Shown here: positions 1-7,179 of the stretch, piece after piece
Numbering within the stretch: the stretch's first letter is position 1
Layout: the number at the start of each line of letters is the position of its first letter
Source: Geobacter sp.
GTDB taxonomy: Bacteria > Desulfobacterota > Desulfuromonadia > Geobacterales > Geobacteraceae
Assembly (NCBI GenBank): GCA_003857395.1
Contig: RPRC01000179.1
Location: 1 to 13,450 of the forward strand
Reading direction: 5' to 3'
DNA length: 13,450 nt
The notes under the pieces: model-generated
Database searches by the model: none
What the model was told of the DNA's origin: nothing
What the model saw: only the letters and a program-made list of their open reading frames with translations
Translations under genes and position numbers: made by a program

Positions 1-1
1 C

Positions 2-457
2 GTCGTCGCCAAAGTCATGAAGATCAGGAAAAATACCCACAGCGCCCTTTTGACCAGCTTTCATTATGTCATTATTACTGCCGAGCGTAGAGTTTCTGTT
101 CGGGTTCGCGTCTCCGAGAAGTACGATGCTGCGTTTCACTATAACAACCAGCTTATTCAGGGAATTATCGAAGATATTTCTTTTAGCGGCCTTTCCATCA
201 ATACACTGAAGGGAATTTCCCTTGAAGATAACAGCACTGGTACGGTTACCATTGCCCTTCCTGCGACCATGCTTGAAGTAACCGGTAAACTTCTGAAAGT
301 GGACCACGACGATTCTTCCGCCAAATTCATCATTGAACTTGAACTGGACACTAAAAGCGAACAATGTATTTCCAAGTTTATTTTCGCCCAGCAAAGCGGA
401 ATCATCCGGGAGTTAAAGGATCTTTTCAACAGCGGTCCAGACACCATTATTGTCTGA
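2..457 (+). CDS. PilZ-domain protein, 5' end outside the window
   Basis: This is the C-terminal part of a PilZ-domain protein, a family that binds cyclic di-GMP and passes the signal to motility, exopolysaccharide or other outputs. Counting from the ATG at 17, the two PilZ signatures are present. The RxxxR motif is R25-VSV-R29, inside ERRVSVRVRV, and the D/NxSxxG motif is D53-I-S55-FS-G58. The rest is beta-rich, as expected for a PilZ barrel, with a short helical tail. The frame stays open from the ATG to the left edge, and there is no Shine-Dalgarno sequence before that ATG. The residues before the motif (FHYVIITAERR) look like the linker after an N-terminal YcgR-like domain. I therefore think the true start lies upstream and the gene is truncated here. 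The cyclase encoded at 3633-4568 could supply its ligand, but that link is only inference. Confidence 0.8.
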   Translation, partial: VVAKVMKIRKNTHSALLTSFHYVIITAERRVSVRVRVSEKYDAAFHYNNQLIQGIIEDISFSGLSINTLKGISLEDNSTGTVTIALPATMLEVTGKLLKVDHDDSSAKFIIELELDTKSEQCISKFIFAQQSGIIRELKDLFNSGPDTIIV

Positions 458-482
458 ATTATTCAGGAATCCCCTTATCAAC

Positions 483-520
483 AAAAAAGGGGCCGGAATT
501 GCTTCCCGGTCCCTTTTTTG
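483..520. terminator. Bidirectional rho-independent terminator
   Basis: A 14-bp stem pairs 483-496 (AAAAAAGGGGCCGG) with 506-519 (CCGGTCCCTTTTTT), with one G-U pair and a 9-base loop. The right arm ends in six T, and the left arm begins with six A, so each strand has a U-tract. It lies between the convergent PilZ (+) and YchF-like (-) genes, 25 bases after the first stop, and can end transcription from both sides. Confidence 0.9.
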
Positions 521-570
521 TTTTGTCTTTCTAACACGGCCTGCTCCCGGACGCAAAAGCGGGCAGGCAA

Positions 571-1608
571 TCAGACGTTAAAACGGAAATGGCAGATGTC
601 GCCATCCTCCATGATGTAATCCTTCCCCTTCAGCATGGCTTTGCCCTGTGCCTTGGCAGACGCTTCACTCCCCACCGCAACCAGATCATCGTATTTAATC
701 ACCTCTACCCTGATAAAGCCCCGCTCGATATCGCTATGGATTTTACCGCCTGCAGCCGGTGCCGAACTCCCTTTTCTGATAGTCCAGGCCCGCACCTCGT
801 CCTTGCCCACCGTATAGAAAGACATGAGACCGAGAGCATCATATGCTGCGGCATTGAGCCGGTCGAGCCCTGCTGATTCCAGGCCCAGGGCAGCCAGGTA
901 CTCACTGCGTTCCTCGGGATCATCGATGCCCATAATCTCCTTTTCGATCAGGGCGGAGATGAGAAAGACATCCTTTTCCGCAGGCTCCGAGGTCCCCAAC
1001 CGCTCCTCCTCCACATTGAGAATCCAGAGGATCGGCATCAGGGTCGCGAGATTCAGACTCCTGATGGCAGCCAATTCTTCTTCGCCGAAACCGAGCGTGC
1101 TGACCCTCTTTTCATTCTCCACAGCCTCCCGGCAGACCAGCAGAACCTCTTCTTCCTTTTGCTGTCCGGGGGTAAGCCCGCTTCTCTTTTCCTTGGCAAG
1201 CCGTTCCAACCTCTTTTCGATCAGCTCCAGGTCGGCCAGCAGCAGCTCCGTCTCCAGGGTGCGTCGATCGCGGGATGCATCAACCGAGCCGCTTGGATGA
1301 TAGACGCTCTCGGAGGCAAAGTCCCGCACCACGAGACAGAGAAGATCGCAGCGCCGGGCTGCATCGAGCCAGTCGCGTTTCCCCGTCCCCTCGGACATGT
1401 CAGGACAAAGAACGACCTTGTTTTCCGCATACTTGGTCTTTTCCGGCTGGGCCATTTCCGTCAGCACATCGACACGTGGGTCACGGATCTGCGCTACCCC
1501 TTCGAGAGATTCGCCCTCATTCCGGTGTTCCGGAACGTCCCGACCGGTCAAAAGAGTAAAAAGTGTCTTCTTCCCTGATTGCGGAAGACCCAAAAGCGCA
1601 ATTTTCAT
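571..1608 (-). CDS. YchF/OLA1-like GTPase homologue with degenerate G motifs (DUF933)
   Basis: This 345-residue protein is homologous along its length to the ribosome-associated P-loop ATPase/GTPase YchF (Obg/OLA1 group, usually about 363 residues). The C-terminal TGS-like DUF933 domain is well kept: EVRAWTIRKGSSAP, GFIRVEVIKYDDL and the terminal DGDICHFRFNV all resemble YchF. The helical middle (residues 110-170) also fits, and the NxxE nucleotide-base motif is NVEE at 198-201. The nucleotide-binding half is altered. The P-loop reads G7-LPQS-G12-K13-K14, with Lys in place of the Mg-binding Ser/Thr. Switch I lacks the usual CTIEPN stretch. The G3 DxxG is D70-M-S-E73. It may be a paralogue with weak or changed nucleotide hydrolysis. 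The start is the ATG at 1608, preceded by GGAGGAATAGC; a longer frame upstream to 1650 has no such site. It is transcribed alone, divergent from the cheX-like gene. Confidence 0.8.
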   Translation of the reverse strand: MKIALLGLPQSGKKTLFTLLTGRDVPEHRNEGESLEGVAQIRDPRVDVLTEMAQPEKTKYAENKVVLCPDMSEGTGKRDWLDAARRCDLLCLVVRDFASESVYHPSGSVDASRDRRTLETELLLADLELIEKRLERLAKEKRSGLTPGQQKEEEVLLVCREAVENEKRVSTLGFGEEELAAIRSLNLATLMPILWILNVEEERLGTSEPAEKDVFLISALIEKEIMGIDDPEERSEYLAALGLESAGLDRLNAAAYDALGLMSFYTVGKDEVRAWTIRKGSSAPAAGGKIHSDIERGFIRVEVIKYDDLVAVGSEASAKAQGKAMLKGKDYIMEDGDICHFRFNV

Positions 1609-1702
1609 GCTATTCCTCCGTGTGCAAATGTTGTGGTTTGCAGTCCTCACCCTGTTGGAACGAAGTCGCGGAACGCAACGCAGTTCTCAACACAAGGAAG
1701 CA

Positions 1703-1731
1703 ATTTCACTACAGGTTGATCAATTTGTCAA
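1703..1731 (-). promoter_or_regulatory. Candidate sigma-70 promoter for the YchF-like gene
   Basis: On the minus strand TTGACA (1726-1731) is followed, after 17 bases, by TGAAAT (1703-1708). The -35 is a perfect match to consensus, and the -10 matches only half. It lies about 95 bases upstream of the start codon at 1608. An 8-bp palindrome TTGATCAA (1716-1723) lies in the spacer. Confidence 0.35.
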
Positions 1732-1773
1732 TAAACCTTACGCGTAGAAACAGGGTGATATTTCACTAAGGGC

Positions 1774-1800
1774 TAAACTTCTGAGCAAAACGTACGATAA
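1774..1800 (+). promoter_or_regulatory. Sigma-28 (FliA)-type promoter before the cheX-like gene
   Basis: TAAACTTC (1774-1781), 11 bases, then TACGATAA (1793-1800) matches the flagellar sigma-28 consensus TAAAGTTT-N11-GCCGATAA at 6 of 8 bases in each element, with the exact spacing. Transcription would begin around 1806-1810, about 30 bases before the GTG start at 1838. The match is by eye, but a motility-class promoter in front of a chemotaxis gene makes biological sense. Confidence 0.65.
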
Positions 1801-1837
1801 GGACAGAAAGCACATTACCTGGCCAGGAGGAGCACAC

Positions 1838-2335
1838 GTGAGCGGGATCACCTTTGAAGAAATCATGTTCACCATAATGTCGGCAGCGCAGGATACCTTT
1901 ATGACCTATATGGGCATGGAAATCCTTGCGGGCAAGATAGAAAAAAAGATCGAGCCGGTGGAATCGGATGTTGTGGGAATCGTCGGCGTGGCAGGCGAGC
2001 GTGTCGGATACATCATGTATGCCACCGACAAGAATAGCGCTCTGCATGTGGCAAAGGAACTCCTCATGATGGAAGATGCGGACGAGGAGGCTGTTCGCGA
2101 CGCCATCGGAGAGTTAACAAACAATATCGCCGGGGTATTCAAAAGCAAGTACCATGAACAGTACGGCAGCGTGGCCTTGGGGCTGCCGCTGGTTGTTTCC
2201 GGCAAGATCCGTCCGGTCAGCGAACCGCCGGAACCCGCGGAAAAATCCACCATGAATATTCAATGCAAGGGCGTGACGATTCCATTCAAGTCATTGGACG
2301 GGGCTGTCTCGTTTCGCATCATGGTCTACATGTAA
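1838..2335 (+). CDS. CheX-like chemotaxis phosphatase (CheC/CheX family)
   Basis: This 165-residue protein resembles CheX, a phosphatase that removes the phosphoryl group from CheY-P and so resets the flagellar or twitching response. The family's active-site pattern is visible as E92-LT-N95 within IGELTNNIAG, on the central helix, with a conserved Gly at 99. Only one such motif is present, as in CheX; CheC usually has two. The N-terminal helix, the middle beta strands (VVGIVGVAG, VGYIMYAT) and the C-terminal strands (GVTIPFKS, AVSFRIMVY) fit the CheX fold. The start is the GTG at 1838, with AGGAGG at 1825-1830 seven bases ahead. No receiver, kinase or receptor gene lies next to it, so it is an orphan relative to the main chemotaxis clusters. 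The sigma-28-type promoter upstream suggests it belongs to the motility regulon. Confidence 0.82.
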   Translation: MSGITFEEIMFTIMSAAQDTFMTYMGMEILAGKIEKKIEPVESDVVGIVGVAGERVGYIMYATDKNSALHVAKELLMMEDADEEAVRDAIGELTNNIAGVFKSKYHEQYGSVALGLPLVVSGKIRPVSEPPEPAEKSTMNIQCKGVTIPFKSLDGAVSFRIMVYM

Positions 2336-2420
2336 GAGGCAGTGTTGAGTTATAAATTTCGAGTTTTGAGTTGGCAGGATGAGCCGTCAGGACCGCATTC
2401 CGTGCCGGTGTCAGTCAATC

Positions 2421-2458
2421 CGGGGCACTGAAAGTTTACGGAAAACTTCAGTGCCCCG
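2421..2458. terminator. Strong hairpin between convergent genes, no U-tract
   Basis: The left arm CGGGGCACTGAAAGTTT (2421-2437) pairs with AAACTTCAGTGCCCCG (2443-2458), with one bulged A and a loop of about five bases. It lies between the cheX-like gene (+) and the mannose-1-phosphate guanylyltransferase gene (-), 11 bases past the latter's stop. Neither strand carries a run of T after the stem, so it may slow polymerase or protect the 3' ends of both mRNAs rather than act as a classical intrinsic terminator. The 85 bases before it hold only AT-rich repeats of GAGTT. Confidence 0.6.
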
Positions 2459-2469
2459 ACCGAAAACAC

Positions 2470-3546
2470 TCACAGGTAATCCGTCAGCCCCCGCCTCTCC
2501 AACTCATCGACCACCTTCCTGACCTCCTGGGCCCGCTCTCTGGGGCAGACCAAAAGGGCGTCCCCGCTGTCGACCACGATCAGGTCATGCACTCCCACCA
2601 AGGCAACGACCTTGTTGCCCCCCCGGACCAGGCAGCCGCTGGAATAAAGGCTCACCAATAAACTTTCGCCCATAACGATATTTCCATCCGTCCCCACTTC
2701 CAAGATCTCCGGCACAGCACTCCAACTCCCCACATCGCTCCAGCCGAATGAGGAAGGCAGAACCACCACCCCCTCCGCCTTTTCCATCACGCCATAGTCA
2801 ATCGACTGGGACTCGATCCGGCCATAAAGGTCTGTTACCTGATCTTTCATGGAATGCAGGCGACTCAGGCAACTCGGCACATCAAGGACGGTGAGACCGG
2901 CCCAGAGGTCTGGCATATGGGTCCTGATGCGGTCAAGGATAACATCTGTTCTCCAGGCGAACATTCCGCTATTCCAGAAAAAATTGCCGGAAGCAACGAA
3001 CTCGCAAGCCTTTTCCCTGGGAGGCTTTTCAACGAAGCGCTTCACCGGAAGCACACTCTGGGCTCCCTGCGACAGATCGGCTTCAATATAGCCGTACCCG
3101 GTCTCCGGCCCCGTTGGAATAATGCCGAGTGTGACGAGCTTCCAATCTGCGGCAGCAGCCTCGGCTCGGAGCAAGGCCGCCCGAAACGCCTCTACGTCCC
3201 GAATGAAATGGTCAGCCGGGAGAACCACCATGACGGAGGTCGGGTCACTGCGTTCAATAATTGCAGCGGCAAGACCGATTGCCGGGGCAGTATTTCTCGC
3301 CAGCGGTTCCTCGACAACGAATATGACATCACTGTTGAAACTTGCCAACTGGCGCTTGGTTTCCTCTGCCTGAACAGCATTGGTAACCACGAAAATTCGC
3401 TCCGGGTCAAGGGGAAGGACGCGCTCCACGGTTCGCTGAAGCATGGATTTATCGCCGAAAACCGACATGAGCTGTTTGGGGGTCTCATTCCTGGAAAGCG
3501 GCCAGAATCTGGTGCCTGATCCTCCTGCAAGTATGACGATATTCAT
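2470..3546 (-). CDS. Mannose-1-phosphate guanylyltransferase (GDP-mannose pyrophosphorylase)
   Basis: This 358-residue enzyme makes GDP-mannose from mannose-1-phosphate and GTP in the cytoplasm, for lipopolysaccharide, exopolysaccharide or glycan synthesis. The nucleotidyltransferase signature GGSGTRFWPLSR is at residues 8-19, followed by ETPKQL with the catalytic Lys. EEPLARNTAPAIGLAA is typical of the GMP family, LPADH carries the metal-binding Asp, and FVEKP is at 171-175. The length and the end (RRGLTDYL) match the monofunctional form: the phosphomannose isomerase cupin of the bifunctional ManC/AlgA type is absent. The start is the ATG at 3546, preceded by AAAGGA. An in-frame TTG at 3561 is also possible but overlaps that ribosome site. 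It follows the PAS-GGDEF gene by 86 bases with no clear promoter or terminator between, so co-transcription is plausible. No other sugar-nucleotide gene is nearby. Confidence 0.9.
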   Translation of the reverse strand: MNIVILAGGSGTRFWPLSRNETPKQLMSVFGDKSMLQRTVERVLPLDPERIFVVTNAVQAEETKRQLASFNSDVIFVVEEPLARNTAPAIGLAAAIIERSDPTSVMVVLPADHFIRDVEAFRAALLRAEAAAADWKLVTLGIIPTGPETGYGYIEADLSQGAQSVLPVKRFVEKPPREKACEFVASGNFFWNSGMFAWRTDVILDRIRTHMPDLWAGLTVLDVPSCLSRLHSMKDQVTDLYGRIESQSIDYGVMEKAEGVVVLPSSFGWSDVGSWSAVPEILEVGTDGNIVMGESLLVSLYSSGCLVRGGNKVVALVGVHDLIVVDSGDALLVCPRERAQEVRKVVDELERRGLTDYL

Positions 3547-3632
3547 TATGGATCCTTTCAAATGGAGCAGGCTTGCGGGATGATCCGGAAAAAGCAGGGA
3601 TCTGCCACAAGGCCGTGCGTCTCTGAGTTTTC

Positions 3633-4568
3633 CTAGCCCAGCGTCACGCAGTTACGACCCGCCAGTTTGCTTTGGTACATCAATCCGTCGGCCCTTTTCA
3701 CCAGGGAATCCAGGGTATCACCCTGACAGGCCAGAGTGGCACCGAGGGACACCGTCATCCTGATGTCCGCACCTCCGGTTATCACCGTGGAGTTCTCTAT
3801 CATTCGTCGATACCTTTCGGCAATATGACCAAGTTTTTCGCAGTCAACGTTGACAACCGCAACGACAAATTCCTCGCCTCCCCAACGGCCAACGGTATCA
3901 AAGGATCGGGAACTGTGCGCAAGGGTTTGTGCCATCATCTTCAGCGCCTCGTCACCCACATCGTGACCATAGGTGTCATTGATTGCCTTGAAGTGGTCAA
4001 TATCCAGAAAAATCAGACCAAAGGTCCAATTGTACCGGGCACTTTCATCAAGCTTCGAGATCAGGTACCTGCCCAGATAAGCCCGGTTTGGAAGGCTCGT
4101 CAGGGAGTCCTGAAAGGCCTTTTCCTGCAGTTCCTCAATAAGGGAGATGGATGCAAGTTTTTCACTGTTGTCCCGGAAAACTTCTACGATACCGACAATG
4201 GCGCCAGTCTCATCATGAATGGGTGTAACCCTGACATTCACCGGTATACGATGACCATTTTTATGATGGAGGAACACCTCTGCCTCAGCAGGAATTCCAT
4301 CTTCCAAGGTTTTCCAGGCCGGGCACCCGTTTTCACAGAGGCTCTTACCCTCCGCATCAACATGCATGAGGATATTGTCCCAGCAATGGGACCCCTCGAC
4401 CTCGCTGCGGGAATAGCCGGTAATCCGTTCCGCACCATTATTCCAGTACAGAATGGAACGCTCCCGATCCAGGAAGTAGATACCATCGTACAGATTATCC
4501 AGAAGTTTTTTATAGAACTCAAGAGTAATTTCTAAAATAACGGCTCCTGTGTGCAGGGGATTATTCAA
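3633..4568 (-). CDS. PAS-GGDEF diguanylate cyclase
   Basis: This 311-residue cytoplasmic protein has a PAS sensor domain (about residues 18-135) and a GGDEF domain (about 150-310), with no membrane segment. The GGDEF active site reads G230-G-E-E-F234. An inhibitory I-site R221-S-F-D224 lies exactly five residues before it, so the enzyme should make cyclic di-GMP from GTP and be inhibited by its product. The linker EELQEKAFQDSLTSLPNRA and LIFLDIDHFKAINDTYGHDVGDEAL are textbook GGDEF features. The PAS domain has H61-C62, C78 and C82 (LCENGCP), a pattern I know from PAS domains of Geobacter relatives, perhaps redox- or metal-linked. The start is uncertain: no ATG lies before the PAS domain, and the TTG at 4568 has only a weak AGGT ahead. 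An in-frame TGA closes the frame about 14 codons upstream of that TTG. Confidence 0.88.
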   Translation of the reverse strand: MNNPLHTGAVILEITLEFYKKLLDNLYDGIYFLDRERSILYWNNGAERITGYSRSEVEGSHCWDNILMHVDAEGKSLCENGCPAWKTLEDGIPAEAEVFLHHKNGHRIPVNVRVTPIHDETGAIVGIVEVFRDNSEKLASISLIEELQEKAFQDSLTSLPNRAYLGRYLISKLDESARYNWTFGLIFLDIDHFKAINDTYGHDVGDEALKMMAQTLAHSSRSFDTVGRWGGEEFVVAVVNVDCEKLGHIAERYRRMIENSTVITGGADIRMTVSLGATLACQGDTLDSLVKRADGLMYQSKLAGRNCVTLG

Positions 4569-4591
4569 AAAATGACCTGGAAGGTGCTGAA

Positions 4592-4620
4592 ATACTACCA
4601 GAGGTCAATACATTCGTAAA
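4592..4620 (-). promoter_or_regulatory. Weak candidate promoter for the PAS-GGDEF gene
   Basis: On the minus strand TTTACG (4615-4620), 17 bases, then TAGTAT (4592-4597) gives four of six matches in each box. It is the best promoter-like spacing in the 171-base gap (4569-4739) after the yjbQ-like gene. The rest of the gap shows no terminator or convincing small gene. Confidence 0.25.
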
Positions 4621-4739
4621 GCAGTGACAGGATCGTCCCTCTTCAGTACCGAATCTGCCGGGTTTCTGGCCCTCAGTCAGGGACAGGTAAAGACAGAGCG
4701 CCTTCAGGAAAATGAACGGGCAGTGGAAACATAAGAAAA

Positions 4740-5141
4740 TCAACTGTCAGGGATTATCTTTACTACTACCTTTCGGGAACGCGGCCCGTCGAACTCACAA
4801 AAGTACACGGCCTGCCAGGTTCCAAGCAACAGTCGACCATTTTCGATGAGCAGGGTTTCTGACACCCCGACCAGAGAGGATTTCACATGGGCGTCGGAGT
4901 TGCCCTCACTATGGTCAAAAGGCGCATCGACAGGCACCAGTTTTTCGAGAAAGCGGGAAATATCGCGCCGGACATCCGGGTCGGCACCTTCATTGACGGT
5001 GATGCCAGCCGTAGTATGGGGGCAACACAGGTACAGCACAGCGCTTGAGACCCCGGAATTTTTCACTATCTCCACGATACGCGGTGTGATGTCGATTAGC
5101 TCGTTTCTCGAGCGGCTGGAAAGCTGAATATAGTGCAGCAT
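4740..5141 (-). CDS. yjbQ: YjbQ/UPF0047 family protein
   Basis: This 133-residue protein has the full UPF0047 signature: HTTAGITVNE (42-51), DHSEGNSDAH (76-85) with its His and Asp cluster, and GTWQAVYFCEFDGPR (107-121). Members form small trimers. Some are described as having a minor thiamine-phosphate synthase activity, but the physiological role is not settled. The length is the usual one and no key residue is missing. The start is the ATG at 5141, with AGGAG ahead (AGGAGATGAGCC). It begins 43 bases after the antiporter stop on the same strand with no terminator between, so it is probably the last gene of the DUF3124-antiporter operon. Confidence 0.9.
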   Translation of the reverse strand: MLHYIQLSSRSRNELIDITPRIVEIVKNSGVSSAVLYLCCPHTTAGITVNEGADPDVRRDISRFLEKLVPVDAPFDHSEGNSDAHVKSSLVGVSETLLIENGRLLLGTWQAVYFCEFDGPRSRKVVVKIIPDS

Positions 5142-5184
5142 GGCTCATCTCCTGAAAGTATCCTGCCCGTCACCAGTACAAGTG

Positions 5185-7167
5185 TTAAAGGGAGTGCTCA
5201 AACAGCACTGCCGCGGCGGCAAGCTGTTCCGAGGTACCCATAATCAGCACCACGTCTCCCTCACGAAGCTCCCAAACAGGATCGGGGTTAGGAATCACGG
5301 TATCGCCGCGCTTGATCATCAACAGGGTGGCACCCGAGCGATCCCGGAGAATTCCTTCCCGCAGGCTCTTCCCTGCCAGGGGGGATGCCGCACCCAGGCG
5401 AAAAGTTGCAATTTCCGCCCCGGAAAGGAACCCGGAAATTCCGACCGCGTGGCTATGCCTGCGGCTCATACTCCGGAACATATCATAGGAATCGCTCCGC
5501 ACTTCAGAAACGTAACGTTCGATCTCGTCGTGGGTCAGGAGATACCTCCGCAAGACACGGGAAAGTATTTCGATGGAGGTCTCGAATTCTTCCGGGACAA
5601 CCTCGTTTACCCCCAACCCATACAACGGTTCCATCTCGGCAATATAGCGGGTCCGGACAATAATGTGCACCCCGGGATTCTGCCGTCGCGCCTGGTCGGC
5701 AATGCGGCGGCTCGAAGCGGCATCCGAAATTGCTATCACGATAATCCGGGCCCGGTCGATCCCGGCATGGGCGAGAATCTCGGCATTGGAGCCATCGCCG
5801 AAAATAATCTGATTGCCCTTTTTTTTCTCCGCCTTGACGGTAAAGGGATTGGTCTCAATAACAAGATGGACAATCTGCAGATGCTTCAGCACCTTGGAGA
5901 GATTGCGACCGTTCACTCCGTAGCCGACGATGATCACATGATCGGTCAGTGACGTCTTGCGCTCAGTTTTCGCCAGCGCCCCCCTGCCCCGGGTAAGGGA
6001 ATGGGGAAAAAGGGCCACGATCCTGTCGGCTGCCGCCGGAGCGATTTTCATGCAGAACGGGGTCAATCCCATGGTGGCAACCGATGAGGCGAGGAAGATC
6101 TGATAGAGATCCGCTGTCAACAACCCGAATTTAAGTCCTGATTGGCAGAGAACAAAGGAGAACTCCCCGACCTGGGCAAGGCAGAGTCCCGACATGATGG
6201 CGATACGCATCGGCACGCCGAGAGAAAACACCGCACCGGTAGTTATCAGGGTCTTGACGAGAATGAGAGTAAGTACAAGCGAGGCAATCAGCACAGGGTA
6301 TTTGACGATAATGGCGGGATCCAGCAACATCCCCACGGAAATGAAAAACAGCGAAATAAAGGCATCACGAAAGGGAATGATATCGCCCAAGGCCTGATGA
6401 CTGTATTCAGATTCGGAAATGGCAAGACCGGCAATAAATGCACCCAGTGCCAGAGAAAGGCCAACCTGTGCAGTGAGCCAGGCTGTACCGAAACCGATGA
6501 AGATGATCGTCAGAATAAATAATTCCCGACTCCGGCTCTTGACCACCTGGCTGAATATCCAGGGGATCAGAAAACGGGCGCCATAGTGGGCTGCCAGGAC
6601 GACCGCGGCCGCCTTTGCGGCAACAGCCAGGACACCCGTGAACCCTTCTCCCGCTCCGGCAAGAAAGGGAGTAAAGAGCATGAGCGGTACTACACAAAGG
6701 TCCTGGAATATCAAAACACCCATCGACATTTTGCCGTGGGGCGTGTCCATCTCGCCGGCATCCATGAGTAACTTCATCAGGATCGCGGTACTGGACAGAG
6801 CCACCAGAAAACCGAAGAACACCGCTTGGCCCAACGGATAACCGAAAGCTGCACCCAGAAGGGCAACAACCAGAATTGTCAGTCCAACCTGAAGCCCTCC
6901 CCCCATGAGCACCATATGGCGGATGCGCATCAACTCCTTGAGGGAAAATTCAATACCGATAGTAAAGAGCAGCAGCACCACGCCAAGCTCGGCCATCTGC
7001 TCTACCTGGTGAGTATTGCTGATCAGTCCCAAGACATGCGGCCCGGCCAGGATGCCGGAAACCAGGAAGCCGATAATGGACGGCAACCGGAAGCGCCGGA
7101 ACAGCACAACAATTATCACTGCCAGGCCAAAAAGGATTTCAAGTTCTTTGAGTGCTTCGAGACTCAT
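5185..7167 (-). CDS. CPA2/KefB-type cation:proton antiporter with RCK module
   Basis: This 660-residue inner-membrane protein has an N-terminal Na+/H+-exchanger domain with about 12 hydrophobic segments (residues 8-375). It is followed by a cytoplasmic TrkA-N/RCK_N Rossmann domain (about 408-525) and a TrkA-C/RCK_C domain (about 575-655). Family marks are SSTAILMKLL (125-134), FQD at 154-156 with the CPA2 Asp, and AQVGEFSFVL (331-340). The RCK domain has GYGVNG (415-420) and an acidic E438 at the end of the second strand, which fits NAD(H)-type binding. It probably exchanges K+ or Na+ for protons to control pH, turgor or response to toxic electrophiles; the ion cannot be told from sequence. 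The start is the ATG at 7167 with AGGGAGAGTCG ahead, only 12 bases after the DUF3124 stop, so the two are one transcription unit. KefB of E. coli needs glutathione; whether this one does is unknown. Confidence 0.9.
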   Translation of the reverse strand: MSLEALKELEILFGLAVIIVVLFRRFRLPSIIGFLVSGILAGPHVLGLISNTHQVEQMAELGVVLLLFTIGIEFSLKELMRIRHMVLMGGGLQVGLTILVVALLGAAFGYPLGQAVFFGFLVALSSTAILMKLLMDAGEMDTPHGKMSMGVLIFQDLCVVPLMLFTPFLAGAGEGFTGVLAVAAKAAAVVLAAHYGARFLIPWIFSQVVKSRSRELFILTIIFIGFGTAWLTAQVGLSLALGAFIAGLAISESEYSHQALGDIIPFRDAFISLFFISVGMLLDPAIIVKYPVLIASLVLTLILVKTLITTGAVFSLGVPMRIAIMSGLCLAQVGEFSFVLCQSGLKFGLLTADLYQIFLASSVATMGLTPFCMKIAPAAADRIVALFPHSLTRGRGALAKTERKTSLTDHVIIVGYGVNGRNLSKVLKHLQIVHLVIETNPFTVKAEKKKGNQIIFGDGSNAEILAHAGIDRARIIVIAISDAASSRRIADQARRQNPGVHIIVRTRYIAEMEPLYGLGVNEVVPEEFETSIEILSRVLRRYLLTHDEIERYVSEVRSDSYDMFRSMSRRHSHAVGISGFLSGAEIATFRLGAASPLAGKSLREGILRDRSGATLLMIKRGDTVIPNPDPVWELREGDVVLIMGTSEQLAAAAVLFEHSL

Positions 7168-7179
7168 CGACTCTCCCTG

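Noticed and set aside
3594..3607. Sigma-54-like sequence (TGGCAG...TGC on the minus strand) before the guanylyltransferase gene
   Set aside because: The GG and GC elements are one base too close for the strict -24/-12 spacing, so it was not called.
4561..4743. A 60-codon minus-strand frame in the gap before the PAS-GGDEF gene
   Set aside because: No ribosome site, an unlikely composition (many Cys and Phe), and overlap with the likely cyclase start.
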